Below, in pieces: positions 1-6,970 of a stretch of 10,764 nt of DNA. The stretch comes from Nitrospinota bacterium. Lineage in GTDB: Bacteria; Nitrospirota; Thermodesulfovibrionia; Thermodesulfovibrionales; UBA1546. A program made the translations under genes and the position numbers. The stretch lies in assembly GCA_018896985.1 (NCBI GenBank), contig JAHILQ010000016.1, positions 1 through 10,764 on the forward strand. The letters are read 5' to 3'. The notes beneath the pieces were generated by a model. It was not told the DNA's origin and did no database searches. It was given only the letters and a program-made list of their open reading frames with translations. Numbering within the stretch: position 1 is the stretch's first letter; the number at the start of each line of letters is the position of its first letter.

Positions 1-166
1 GCGAGCAATTGTCACTGCGATCTCGGAGGAGGACTTTGAAGACTATCTCCTCGAAAAGAGCGCCGGTCTTCAGGACATGCTCGCAGAAGCGCAAGCAGAG
101 TACCGGAGCAAGGGCGGCGTGACATTGGAAGATTACCTGTCAAAAAGGAAAAGGAAGCGTGGATAA
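1..166 (+). CDS. Phd/YefM-like antitoxin, C-terminal part (5' end outside window)
   Basis: An open frame enters from the left edge and ends at the TAA at 164-166, giving about 54 residues. The visible protein begins RAIVTAISEEDFEDYLLEKS and ends in a basic tail, SKRKRKRG. The 'ISEEDFEDYL' stretch followed by 'LQDMLAEAQAEYRSKGGVTL' resembles the C-terminal half of Phd/YefM-type antitoxins, where the N-terminal half (not seen here) binds DNA and the C-terminal helix neutralises the partner toxin. The stop overlaps the GTG start of the RelE-like gene by 8 nt, the usual antitoxin-toxin arrangement with coupled translation. The family call rests on this short tail and the neighbour; a RelB-type antitoxin is possible. 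Confidence 0.7.
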   Translation, partial: RAIVTAISEEDFEDYLLEKSAGLQDMLAEAQAEYRSKGGVTLEDYLSKRKRKRG

Positions 167-440
167 GTTTCAGATCGTCCTTTCATCCAATGCGAGTAAA
201 GACCTTGACAGCTTCAGTGACAGTGTTTGTGAGAAGATTGTCCTTGCATTGCAGACGCTCAAAGACAACCCTTTCCCCAGAGGAAAGCTGACAAAAAAAA
301 TCCAAGGGACGAAGACGAATTATTACAGGCTCAGGGTGGACAAGTATCGTGTGTTTTATATGCTTGAAGGAAACCGTGCCGTCATTTTGCGAATTCTCAG
401 TAAAAAAGACGTTGAGCGGTTTATCAGAAATCTCAACTGA
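159..440 (+). CDS. RelE/ParE-family toxin of a type II toxin-antitoxin pair
   Basis: This 93-residue protein has the size and layout of the RelE/ParE fold: a helical N-terminal half (KDLDSFSDSVCEKIVLALQ) and then a beta-rich core with YYRLRVDKYRVFYML at 55-69 and RAVILRILSKKDVERF at 73-88. RelE members cut mRNA on the ribosome and ParE members poison gyrase; the sequence does not decide between them. The conserved Arg of the 'YRVxY' strand is present (R64). In E. coli RelE the last strand carries catalytic Arg81 and Tyr87; here the matching stretch reads KKDVERF, with Lys and Glu near those places, so mRNA cleavage by the standard mechanism is uncertain. The GTG start at 159 is chosen because a purine-rich GGAAAAGGAAG lies just upstream and because it overlaps the antitoxin stop. 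The operon promoter lies outside the window. Confidence 0.85.
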   Translation: MDKFQIVLSSNASKDLDSFSDSVCEKIVLALQTLKDNPFPRGKLTKKIQGTKTNYYRLRVDKYRVFYMLEGNRAVILRILSKKDVERFIRNLN

Positions 441-460
441 AAAAAGGCGCTTTCTGAACG

Positions 461-485
461 CTGATAGCTGAAAGCTAAGAGCTTA
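461..485. repeat. AGCT-rich imperfect repeat forming alternative hairpins
   Basis: GCTGATAGCTGAAAGCTAAG followed by AGCTT contains AGCT three times at short intervals. TAGCT-GAA-AGCTA (466-478) and AAGCT-AAG-AGCTT (473-485) are two overlapping 5-bp hairpins that cannot form together. It lies 20 nt after the toxin stop, but no T-run follows, so it is not a standard intrinsic terminator. It resembles the dispersed AGCTGAAAGCT-type intergenic repeats I recall from several bacterial genomes, but copy number cannot be tested here. Confidence 0.4.
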
Positions 486-567
486 TGAAAGAATTTTTTG
501 CACATAGCGTTGAAGGGAAGCCGACGAGCGAATGGCAGGGGCTTGAGGAACAGGATTTCCGGGTTTT

Positions 568-576
568 TGTTATAAT
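568..576 (+). promoter_or_regulatory. Extended -10 promoter candidate for the cas operon
   Basis: TGTTATAAT at 568-576 is a perfect extended -10 element (TGN followed by TATAAT). It lies 80 nt before the cas8b start, and transcription would begin near 583. No good -35 lies 16-18 bp upstream: TTGAGG at 543-548 is 22 bp away, too far. Extended -10 promoters often work without a -35. It is the only convincing promoter between the toxin gene and cas8b. Confidence 0.6.
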
Positions 577-581
577 GATTC

Positions 582-601
582 AACCGTTCACCGTCACGGT
601 T
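582..601. promoter_or_regulatory. Inverted repeat at the predicted cas transcription start (possible operator)
   Basis: AACCGT (582-587) and ACGGTT (596-601) are perfect inverted arms with an 8-nt centre. The dyad begins at the expected +1 of the extended -10 promoter, a common place for a repressor site. A GTCAC pair at 593-597 and 606-610 overlaps it. The regulator is unknown, and a 6-bp dyad can occur by chance. Confidence 0.3.
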
Positions 602-656
602 TACTGTCACTCATATTGGCTGGAGTGAAGGGGAAGAAGGGGGATGAAGAAAAATT

Positions 657-2657
657 ATGTTAGACGCGATTAGAAATCTCGGCATTCTAAAAATGATTCA
701 GGAATTTCCCGATGAATTTACCTATGAAGCATTGGAGTCGGTAGATAAGTTTCTTGAGCAGCGAGAAAAGGCAATTCAAGAAGGGATTTATGGCAAGCTT
801 CAGTTTGAGACGATTGATGATGAAGAAATAGGGGTTTTTTCTATAAACGGAGATGAGATAAGCTTTAAAAAAATTGCAAAGACTGATGATACTTCTCAGT
901 ATGTTTTCCGAAAGACGCCTGGTTCACAGGCAGCTTATATATCACCTACGTGGAAGGCTGCAAAGAGTAATAAAAAGTTAGAAAGCACTGTTGAGGATTT
1001 CAAGCGATACCTTGAGACCAAAGGTCTACCTAAAGAATCAAAGCAAGTGTTTAAAAAAATAACAAAGGTTTTTGAAAGTAAATCAATCAGCGTTGAGAAA
1101 AATGGCAAAATTATTGAGAAAGACTTTTGGAGCATTTACAACGGTAAGAAAAAGTCCGAAAGCAATAAAAGTGGACTTAATGTTTTTACTATTACAATTG
1201 ATGGCAAATATCCGGGACAAATAAAAGAAATTTCAGATTATGCCTTAAATCAAATAGCTGAGAGCTTCTATTCAGCTTCTGGTATAGAGCATATTGATGG
1301 GAAATGCAGCATTTGTAATCATGATGATAAATTGTTCCCCAATGTCTTGAGTGGCACAGGGATTAATATAGCCAACATTGATAAGCCAGGATTCTTTCCG
1401 GGAGTTTTAAAGCAATCCTCACTTAAGGCATTTCCTATTTGTGCACCATGTGCAGAGGCTTTATTTGTTGCGAAATCAAAAGTCTTTCCAGATTTTACTC
1501 AAACAATTTCAGGCCATCAATCTTTGATTATCCCGCATCTTGTTCAGAGTGATAATAAGGCAGAAGGATTGATAGTTATTCAATATGCGTTGAAGCTTCT
1601 TGCCAGAGATGTTTTATCAGCTAAAGGTGCTGAGGCTGGAATAATTGAAGACCTCGCTGATAGCAAGGGGATTGAAACAGTTTCTTTTTTATTCGGTGAG
1701 GTAGGCGGACAATCTGTTCACAACATAAGAAAGTTCTTGCCTGATGTTTTACCATCAAGACTCTCTGAAATAGCAAATGCGATTCATGAAATTAATCGCA
1801 TTTGCAACGCTTATCCGGACTATCATCCTTGGGTTCTCTGGAATTTTAAAGGCAAGCAAAAAAATAAGCGGAATCCTCTGAATGGACAACTTCAAATAAT
1901 CAGAAATGTTTTGGGTATGGCAAAGTATGTTAAGCCTCAAGAAGGCAAAAGGAAACCATTTAAGGCATCATCTGTCGATAGCCTCGATTTATTAGAATCA
2001 ATTTTCATGAAGAAGGCTTTTCCTATAAAGGCACTTATTCCGGAATTTTCAGCAAAGCTTTCTTATGATTTCTTGGGATCTCTTTCAAACGAAAAGCAGG
2101 AGCCGTTTTTTGTTATAAGGGACAATATTGCCAATATGATTTATCTTTTAGGATTTCTAAACAAATTGGAGGTTATAAAAATGGCAGACAATATTAATAT
2201 GGTGGGTAAATATCTTGAAGGATGTAAAGGGCTTGAGCCTCTTAATAGATTTCTTAGCGTGGAGGCAAGCGGACTGGATAATGCAGAAAAACAATACACA
2301 TTCCTTGTTGGGCTGCTTTTTGGTAAACTTATCGCCTTTCAGCAAGCAAGAAGGGTTTCCAACAATGCATTAAGATGGTTGAAGGGATTAGAGATTGGGC
2401 CGCAGGACTTGATGGAAATATTCATAAAAACCCGCAGCAAGCTTGATGATTACAGCTTTCAGCGTCCTGCCTGGTCTGAAGAGATGAAGGGGGTTGCGGA
2501 AGCGATTGGTGCGCTTGGTTCACAGATAGGGTCTAACTGGACTATAAGCAGAAAAGAAGTTCCATATTATTTCTGTCTCGGACAAAGTTTGTCGGGATAT
2601 TATCTTCCCGGCAAAGGTGATGAAAATAAATCAGATGATACAAAAGGAGGAAAATAA
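657..2657 (+). CDS. cas8b: Type I-B Cascade large subunit Cas8b (Csh1/TM1802-like)
   Basis: This 666-residue protein is the large subunit of the type I-B surveillance complex, which in this family recognises the PAM and helps load target DNA. The clearest mark is a four-cysteine zinc-finger-like pair, C217-x2-C220 and C262-x2-C265, with a FFPGV turn between, as in Csh1/TM1802 proteins. Length fits the family (roughly 550-700). The C-terminal 160 residues are helical and probably also made separately as Cas11b. The ATG at 657 is used because the upstream in-frame alternatives end quickly; the purine-rich GAAGGGGGATGAAG lies before it, with GGGGG 13 nt away, a rather long spacing. It is the first gene of the cas operon, and cas7 begins 1 nt after its stop. 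Identity as Cas8b is also supported by the Csh2-like cas7 next door. GC is in the low-to-high 30s. Confidence 0.9.
   Translation: MLDAIRNLGILKMIQEFPDEFTYEALESVDKFLEQREKAIQEGIYGKLQFETIDDEEIGVFSINGDEISFKKIAKTDDTSQYVFRKTPGSQAAYISPTWKAAKSNKKLESTVEDFKRYLETKGLPKESKQVFKKITKVFESKSISVEKNGKIIEKDFWSIYNGKKKSESNKSGLNVFTITIDGKYPGQIKEISDYALNQIAESFYSASGIEHIDGKCSICNHDDKLFPNVLSGTGINIANIDKPGFFPGVLKQSSLKAFPICAPCAEALFVAKSKVFPDFTQTISGHQSLIIPHLVQSDNKAEGLIVIQYALKLLARDVLSAKGAEAGIIEDLADSKGIETVSFLFGEVGGQSVHNIRKFLPDVLPSRLSEIANAIHEINRICNAYPDYHPWVLWNFKGKQKNKRNPLNGQLQIIRNVLGMAKYVKPQEGKRKPFKASSVDSLDLLESIFMKKAFPIKALIPEFSAKLSYDFLGSLSNEKQEPFFVIRDNIANMIYLLGFLNKLEVIKMADNINMVGKYLEGCKGLEPLNRFLSVEASGLDNAEKQYTFLVGLLFGKLIAFQQARRVSNNALRWLKGLEIGPQDLMEIFIKTRSKLDDYSFQRPAWSEEMKGVAEAIGALGSQIGSNWTISRKEVPYYFCLGQSLSGYYLPGKGDENKSDDTKGGK
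2168..2172 (+). promoter_or_regulatory. Internal ribosome binding site in cas8b
   Basis: GGAGG at 2168-2172 lies 8 nt before an in-frame ATG at 2181 (TTGGAGGTTATAAAAATG). The match and spacing are as good as those of the cas7 start and better than those of cas8b itself. It is an unlikely ornament inside a coding region and decides the Cas11b start. Confidence 0.7.
2181..2657 (+). CDS. cas11b: Predicted Cas11b small subunit, translated from an internal start in cas8b
   Basis: An in-frame ATG at codon 509 of cas8b, preceded at 8 nt by GGAGG, would give a 158-residue protein beginning MADNINMVGKYLEGCKGLEP and sharing the Cas8b stop. Several type I subtypes without a separate small-subunit gene, including I-B, I-C and I-D, are known to make Cas11 from an internal start near the 3' end of the large-subunit gene; its copies line the Cascade belly and stabilise target DNA. 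No separate cas11 gene exists in this locus, which fits. Size (usually about 120-160 residues) and the mostly helical character also fit. The start is a prediction from the ribosome binding site; the downstream M515 (codon in NINMVG) is an alternative but has a poorer site. Confidence 0.7.
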   Translation: MADNINMVGKYLEGCKGLEPLNRFLSVEASGLDNAEKQYTFLVGLLFGKLIAFQQARRVSNNALRWLKGLEIGPQDLMEIFIKTRSKLDDYSFQRPAWSEEMKGVAEAIGALGSQIGSNWTISRKEVPYYFCLGQSLSGYYLPGKGDENKSDDTKGGK

Positions 2658-2658
2658 A

Positions 2659-3759
2659 ATGACAGAACCGATTACAATTAAAAACAGGAATGAATTTTTA
2701 TTTCTTTACGACATTAAAAATGGTAATCCTAACGGGGACCCTGATGAGAACCGGCCGCGTATTGACGAGGTATCAAAGAAATGCTATGTGACTGATGTAA
2801 GACTTAAAAGATTTATAAGGGATTATTTGATACAGACAGACAGTGAGGACGCCATATTGGTAACAGAGGTGAACAGGAAAACAGTCAATCTTACTGAAAG
2901 AGTTAAACAACGGCTGCTTAAAGATAAGATGGATGATAAACAGCAAAAGGAAATCAGCGGGACAGACCTTCTTAGTAAGCTACTTGACTATTTTGTTGAC
3001 CTAAAAATGTTTGGTAGCCCATTGGCATTTAAAGACGCACCTAATACCTGGGGTGACACAGGAACCCTAACCGGACCAATTCAAATTAATTTTGGAGAAA
3101 CCTTAAATCAGGTAGAGGAAACAACTTTTCATGGTACAAGCACATTTGGTTCAAAAGAGGAAAAAAAACAAGGAACCTTTACGACCTATTATGCGATACC
3201 ATACGGACTTATCGCTTTTCACGGTGTAGCTAACGAAAATGCCGCTAAAACTACTAAACTTACCCAGCCTGACATGGACAAGTTCAAGGTGGCTTTATGG
3301 AAAGGAGTTCGAGAGTCCGTTACAGCGAATACACGTACCAAAAGAGAGCAACAACCTCGCTTGCTGTTGAATATTGTGTATAAAGAAAAAATTAAACTTT
3401 CTGAAAAGGATGAAAATGGCAACGAGAAAGAAGTCCCTACCGAATATCATATCGGTTCATTAGAAGAAAAAATAAAACTGAATTCAAAAGTTGGCGAAGA
3501 AATAAACATCAGAAAAGCCGGAGATTATACACTTGATCCGACTAAATTATTCTATGCGATTTCACGGGTAAAGGACAAAATAGAGCGAATAGAGTATTGT
3601 CTCTCTCCCGAATTTTGCGACATCTTTGAGACCGGAAGCAATCCTCCAAGTAAAATTGACTTTGCCGGAAGACTAAAAGAGATCGCAAAGAAGAACGACA
3701 AAGAGTCTTATTTTGAAGTCGAGAATCTTAATATTGACAGGCTATCGGTCGGGGCATAG
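2659..3759 (+). CDS. cas7: Cascade backbone protein Cas7 (Csh2-type)
   Basis: A 366-residue Cas7-family RAMP protein, several copies of which coat the crRNA spacer in Cascade. The N-terminus (residues 12-57) carries the Csh2/Csd2 hallmark DIKNGNPNGDPDENRPRID followed by YVTDVRLKRFIRDYL. Further family stretches are DLKMFG (114-119), GTLTGPIQINFGETLNQVEE (135-154) and TFTTYYAIPYGLIAFHG (173-189). The Csh2 form, rather than Csd2, is favoured by the I-B gene set. The start is the ATG at 2659, not the in-frame ATG at 2617 inside cas8b: AAGGAGG at 2644-2650 is 8 nt upstream of 2659, and homology begins after it. Its ribosome binding site is the best in the operon, which suits a subunit needed in many copies. 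Confidence 0.93.
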   Translation: MTEPITIKNRNEFLFLYDIKNGNPNGDPDENRPRIDEVSKKCYVTDVRLKRFIRDYLIQTDSEDAILVTEVNRKTVNLTERVKQRLLKDKMDDKQQKEISGTDLLSKLLDYFVDLKMFGSPLAFKDAPNTWGDTGTLTGPIQINFGETLNQVEETTFHGTSTFGSKEEKKQGTFTTYYAIPYGLIAFHGVANENAAKTTKLTQPDMDKFKVALWKGVRESVTANTRTKREQQPRLLLNIVYKEKIKLSEKDENGNEKEVPTEYHIGSLEEKIKLNSKVGEEINIRKAGDYTLDPTKLFYAISRVKDKIERIEYCLSPEFCDIFETGSNPPSKIDFAGRLKEIAKKNDKESYFEVENLNIDRLSVGA

Positions 3760-3761
3760 AG

Positions 3762-4529
3762 ATGGAGACTTTGCCGATTGTTATTTTTCGCATCAGCGGG
3801 AGATATGCACATTTCAGAAGGCCATATACAAATGTGTCTTCACTATCTTATCCTTTTCCGCCAAGACCAACAATTGCCGGTCTTCTTGGGGCAATTCTAG
3901 GCATTCAGAAGGATGAAGTCGCTGAAACCTTTAATGAAAGAAATCTTAAAGTAGCTGTTGCAATTGAAAAACAGATTAAAACAGTTACGCACGTTACAAA
4001 TTTCAGGCAGGATGGTATTGGTGGTATAGATTATTCAATCAAGAAGCCGAAGAAAGGCTGGAAGCCGAAAGAACTTAAAAATATTCCTCCATACAATGAA
4101 GCAACCCAGATTCCAATGGAGCTGCTCAGAAACCCATCCTTTTTGATATATGTCCATTTAGACGATAACAACATGTTTTCTGAATTGGTGTCTCGCTTGA
4201 AAACCAACAGGTTTGTTTATACTCCATGTCTTGGATTGTCCGAGTTTTTGGCGAGCGTTGAATATTTGGATGATGGCAATGCAATAAAACTGGAGACTGG
4301 GGAATACGAAATTAAATCCGTGATTGCAAAAGATGACTGCATATTGCTTAAAGATAAATTGAAGGCTGAAAAACATCAGGTACAGGAATTGAAGTCACCA
4401 CACTTAGGAACTGTAACAAGAGAATTCACTTATAAAAAGTATCTTGTCAATATGATGCCTGCTCCCCTTCCGGTTGAAATGAAGGTAAATGCTTACAGGG
4501 TTGACAATACTGTTATTAATTTCTTATAG
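3762..4529 (+). CDS. cas5: Cascade subunit Cas5 (type I-B)
   Basis: A 255-residue Cas5-family RAMP protein. Cas5 caps the 5' handle of the crRNA and contacts Cas8b. The N-terminal beta strand LPIVIFRISGRYAHFRRPY is followed by the family's Gly-rich signature YPFPPRPTIAGLLGAILG at 30-47 (compare the typical Y-x-F-P-P-P-T-x-x-G-L-L-x-A-x-x-G). The C-terminal part has the LGLSEFLASVEYL segment seen in I-B Cas5 proteins. The ATG lies 2 nt after the cas7 stop without a strong ribosome binding site, so it probably depends on coupled translation. No catalytic His is evident, consistent with Cas6 doing the processing in this locus. Confidence 0.9.
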   Translation: METLPIVIFRISGRYAHFRRPYTNVSSLSYPFPPRPTIAGLLGAILGIQKDEVAETFNERNLKVAVAIEKQIKTVTHVTNFRQDGIGGIDYSIKKPKKGWKPKELKNIPPYNEATQIPMELLRNPSFLIYVHLDDNNMFSELVSRLKTNRFVYTPCLGLSEFLASVEYLDDGNAIKLETGEYEIKSVIAKDDCILLKDKLKAEKHQVQELKSPHLGTVTREFTYKKYLVNMMPAPLPVEMKVNAYRVDNTVINFL

Positions 4530-4535
4530 GCTGCT

Positions 4536-6968
4536 ATGAGCAATGTTTTGATATCGCACGCTTTAGATAGCCCTTTGAAGTTGAAAGAGCACATAGAGCA
4601 GGTCATCAATGTGTCATCATATCTTATTTCTAAAAAATCGTTGCACTTTAACGGTATTGCCAGAGAAGATATAGAGACTATCAGTATCTTGATTGCCGCC
4701 TGCCATGACTTTGGAAAAGCCACAAGTTATTTTCAGGAATATATAAAAAGCAAGATCGACGGGCCACATTATACAGGAAGTGAAAAAGACAAGTCTCACT
4801 CCCTCATTTCAGGACTGTTCGGATGGCATGTTTTGGAGAAGTGGCTTCAAAATTGCCGAGATATAGAACCTCGCTGGAAACAATTTCTGCCCTTCGCAGT
4901 TTTTCTATCAATAGAAGGACACCACGGTTTTTATAGCAGTATTGAAGATGTGCTGATAAAGATTGATGAAGGCGTTGAGTCTGGATTATTGCAGCGGCAG
5001 TTAAAGAACATTCAGCCGGAGATTTTTTCTTATAAGTTTAAGGGTATTGATTTACAAGAAGGGACTGACTTTAGTAGTGACTCAATCAGCACAATAAAAA
5101 AACAGCTTAGAAAGATTCACAGGGAGTATCATCGGGAGCCATTGGATAATCTGATAGAGCAAAGGATATTGGGACTCCTGTTATATTCAATTCTCTTGGA
5201 AGCAGATAAAGCATATCTTGCTGCTGACAATCCTGAGCAATACGAAAGAGAACCGATTTCCATTCCTGATGATATTGTCGATAGGTATATCGGGACACTC
5301 AATCACGGAGCATCAATAAATGAAGAGAGAAAAAGGGCGTATGCTTCAACTATAAAGGAAATGGACAATATCTCGCCAGATGAAAGAATTCACTCCATAA
5401 CGCTTCCGACCGGCTTAGGGAAAACGCTCTTGGCAGCATCATGGGCAATTAAGTTGAGAGCAAGGCTTCAGAAGACTGGAGCAACCCCCAAAATAGTTAT
5501 TTCACTTCCATTTTTAAGTATTATTGAACAAACCGACGATGTGTATAAAAAAGTATTTAAGGAACTTTATGAGGAAAGAGCAGACCGTCTTTACACAACA
5601 TGCTATTCCATTGCTGATTTTGAATATAAAGATGGATTGGACAGAGAAGAAAGAAGCGATAATTCTGTTGATTTCTTCCTTTCCATATGGAATTCGGAGG
5701 TCATCGTTACTACCTTTGACCAATTACTTTATTCCATTTTCTCCTTAAAAGCAAAACATCTCATGCGATTTCACAATCTGTTTGATTCAATTCTTGTTTT
5801 TGATGAAATACAGGCGCTTCCTTCTGACTTGTGGAAGCCTTTTGAGTTTTTCTTTAGAAAGCTTTCAGAGGTAGGCAATACGCATGTTTTATTGATGTCT
5901 GCAACACAGCCCGGTTTTTTCCCGGGGGCTATAGAGCGTGTTCCCGATCATCAGAATTATTTTTTGAGAAACAGAAAGAGAGTTGAGGTCTCTATCGGTC
6001 CCGATAAAAAGACAATAGATGAGTTTATAGGAAATCTGTTGCCGAAATTGGATGAGTTGGAGAATAAATCGGTTATGCTTGTTTTAAATACAAGGCCATC
6101 AAGCAAAAAGGTGTTTGAAGCCGTCAGAAAAGCAATGACCGAGGGGAATATAAAGAAGCGTCCGCTGGTCTATCTGTCATCTTATGTAACTCCTGCACAG
6201 AGAATCAAAAGAGTTAAAAGAATTGGTAAATACATAAGCAGGTGTAAGAACCCATTAATTATTTCCACACAATGCATTGAGGCCGGAGTTGATATAGATG
6301 TTGATTACATTATTAGAGATTGGGCACCGTTAGATTCTATCTTTCAGGTCTGTGGCCGCTGTAACAGAAATGGTGAAAAAGGTGTTGGGACTGTGGAGAT
6401 AGTTCACTTGATTACTGAAAATAACAAATCCTATTCGGAACAAGTTTATGATGATAAACTTTTGGTAAGTACAGCATTCAGTTTGAACAATGCAACAAGA
6501 TTATATGAAGATCAGTTTTATAATTATGGTGAGAGCTATTTTCATGATGTTCGTGGAAAACTGGGACATTCAATGAAAATCGTGGAGGCTCTGGCTAAAT
6601 ATACGCACAAATATGCGGACGGAGGGGCGGAAATCAACGTTGATATTAAAAAGCTGCTGAGAGGGGATGACTGGCAGGAACAATTTATCGTCTCATCATT
6701 TGATACGGCTTTGACGCCGGATATTAGAAGTGCTTTAGAGATTGAGGATAGATGGAAAAGACGATATGCGCTAAAACGATTAAGAAGAAGGATAGCAGAG
6801 AACTCAGTAAATGTCAGATTTGAAAAATGGATGCCAAATAGACCGGAAATTTTTGCTGATTATAACATTGGCAACTTCTGGATGATAGATGAACAGTTTT
6901 ATGATAAGGAAGGTGTAGGTTTTACAGGAGATGTCTATAAACAAGTCGGGGGTCAGAAAATAATATAA
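4536..6968 (+). CDS. cas3: CRISPR-associated nuclease-helicase Cas3 (HD plus DExH, fused)
   Basis: An 810-residue effector nuclease recruited by Cascade to unwind and cut target DNA. The N-terminal HD domain (about 1-240) shows H19, the H57-D58 pair in CHDFGKA, H88 in KSHS, GHH at 128-130 and D223 in LEADKA, the expected metal ligands. The superfamily 2 helicase follows, with Walker A LPTGLGKT (290-297), motif II DEIQ (423-426), motif III SAT (455-457), motif V in STQCIEAGVDIDVD (577-590) and motif VI QVCGRCNRNG (604-613). A C-terminal domain of about 170 residues completes it. Length is standard for I-B Cas3 and no key residue is missing. It starts 6 nt after cas5 with a weak ribosome binding site; cas6 begins 2 nt after its stop. 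Confidence 0.97.
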   Translation: MSNVLISHALDSPLKLKEHIEQVINVSSYLISKKSLHFNGIAREDIETISILIAACHDFGKATSYFQEYIKSKIDGPHYTGSEKDKSHSLISGLFGWHVLEKWLQNCRDIEPRWKQFLPFAVFLSIEGHHGFYSSIEDVLIKIDEGVESGLLQRQLKNIQPEIFSYKFKGIDLQEGTDFSSDSISTIKKQLRKIHREYHREPLDNLIEQRILGLLLYSILLEADKAYLAADNPEQYEREPISIPDDIVDRYIGTLNHGASINEERKRAYASTIKEMDNISPDERIHSITLPTGLGKTLLAASWAIKLRARLQKTGATPKIVISLPFLSIIEQTDDVYKKVFKELYEERADRLYTTCYSIADFEYKDGLDREERSDNSVDFFLSIWNSEVIVTTFDQLLYSIFSLKAKHLMRFHNLFDSILVFDEIQALPSDLWKPFEFFFRKLSEVGNTHVLLMSATQPGFFPGAIERVPDHQNYFLRNRKRVEVSIGPDKKTIDEFIGNLLPKLDELENKSVMLVLNTRPSSKKVFEAVRKAMTEGNIKKRPLVYLSSYVTPAQRIKRVKRIGKYISRCKNPLIISTQCIEAGVDIDVDYIIRDWAPLDSIFQVCGRCNRNGEKGVGTVEIVHLITENNKSYSEQVYDDKLLVSTAFSLNNATRLYEDQFYNYGESYFHDVRGKLGHSMKIVEALAKYTHKYADGGAEINVDIKKLLRGDDWQEQFIVSSFDTALTPDIRSALEIEDRWKRRYALKRLRRRIAENSVNVRFEKWMPNRPEIFADYNIGNFWMIDEQFYDKEGVGFTGDVYKQVGGQKII

Positions 6969-6970
6969 GC

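Noticed and set aside
356..610. 84-residue - strand open frame across the toxin end and intergenic region
   Set aside because: It overlaps the well-supported toxin and the promoter region, and its sequence shows no family features.
441..656. Searched for a degenerate repeat or small toxin RNA of the CreTA kind upstream of cas8b
   Set aside because: Only short partial matches (such as CAGGATTT near 551) are present, with no repeat-like ending and no minigene with a convincing ribosome binding site.
2617..2658. Upstream in-frame ATG extending cas7 by 14 residues into cas8b
   Set aside because: The ATG at 2659 has AAGGAGG at 8 nt and fits the family N-terminus; the extension is lysine/asparagine-rich sequence encoded by the cas8b tail.
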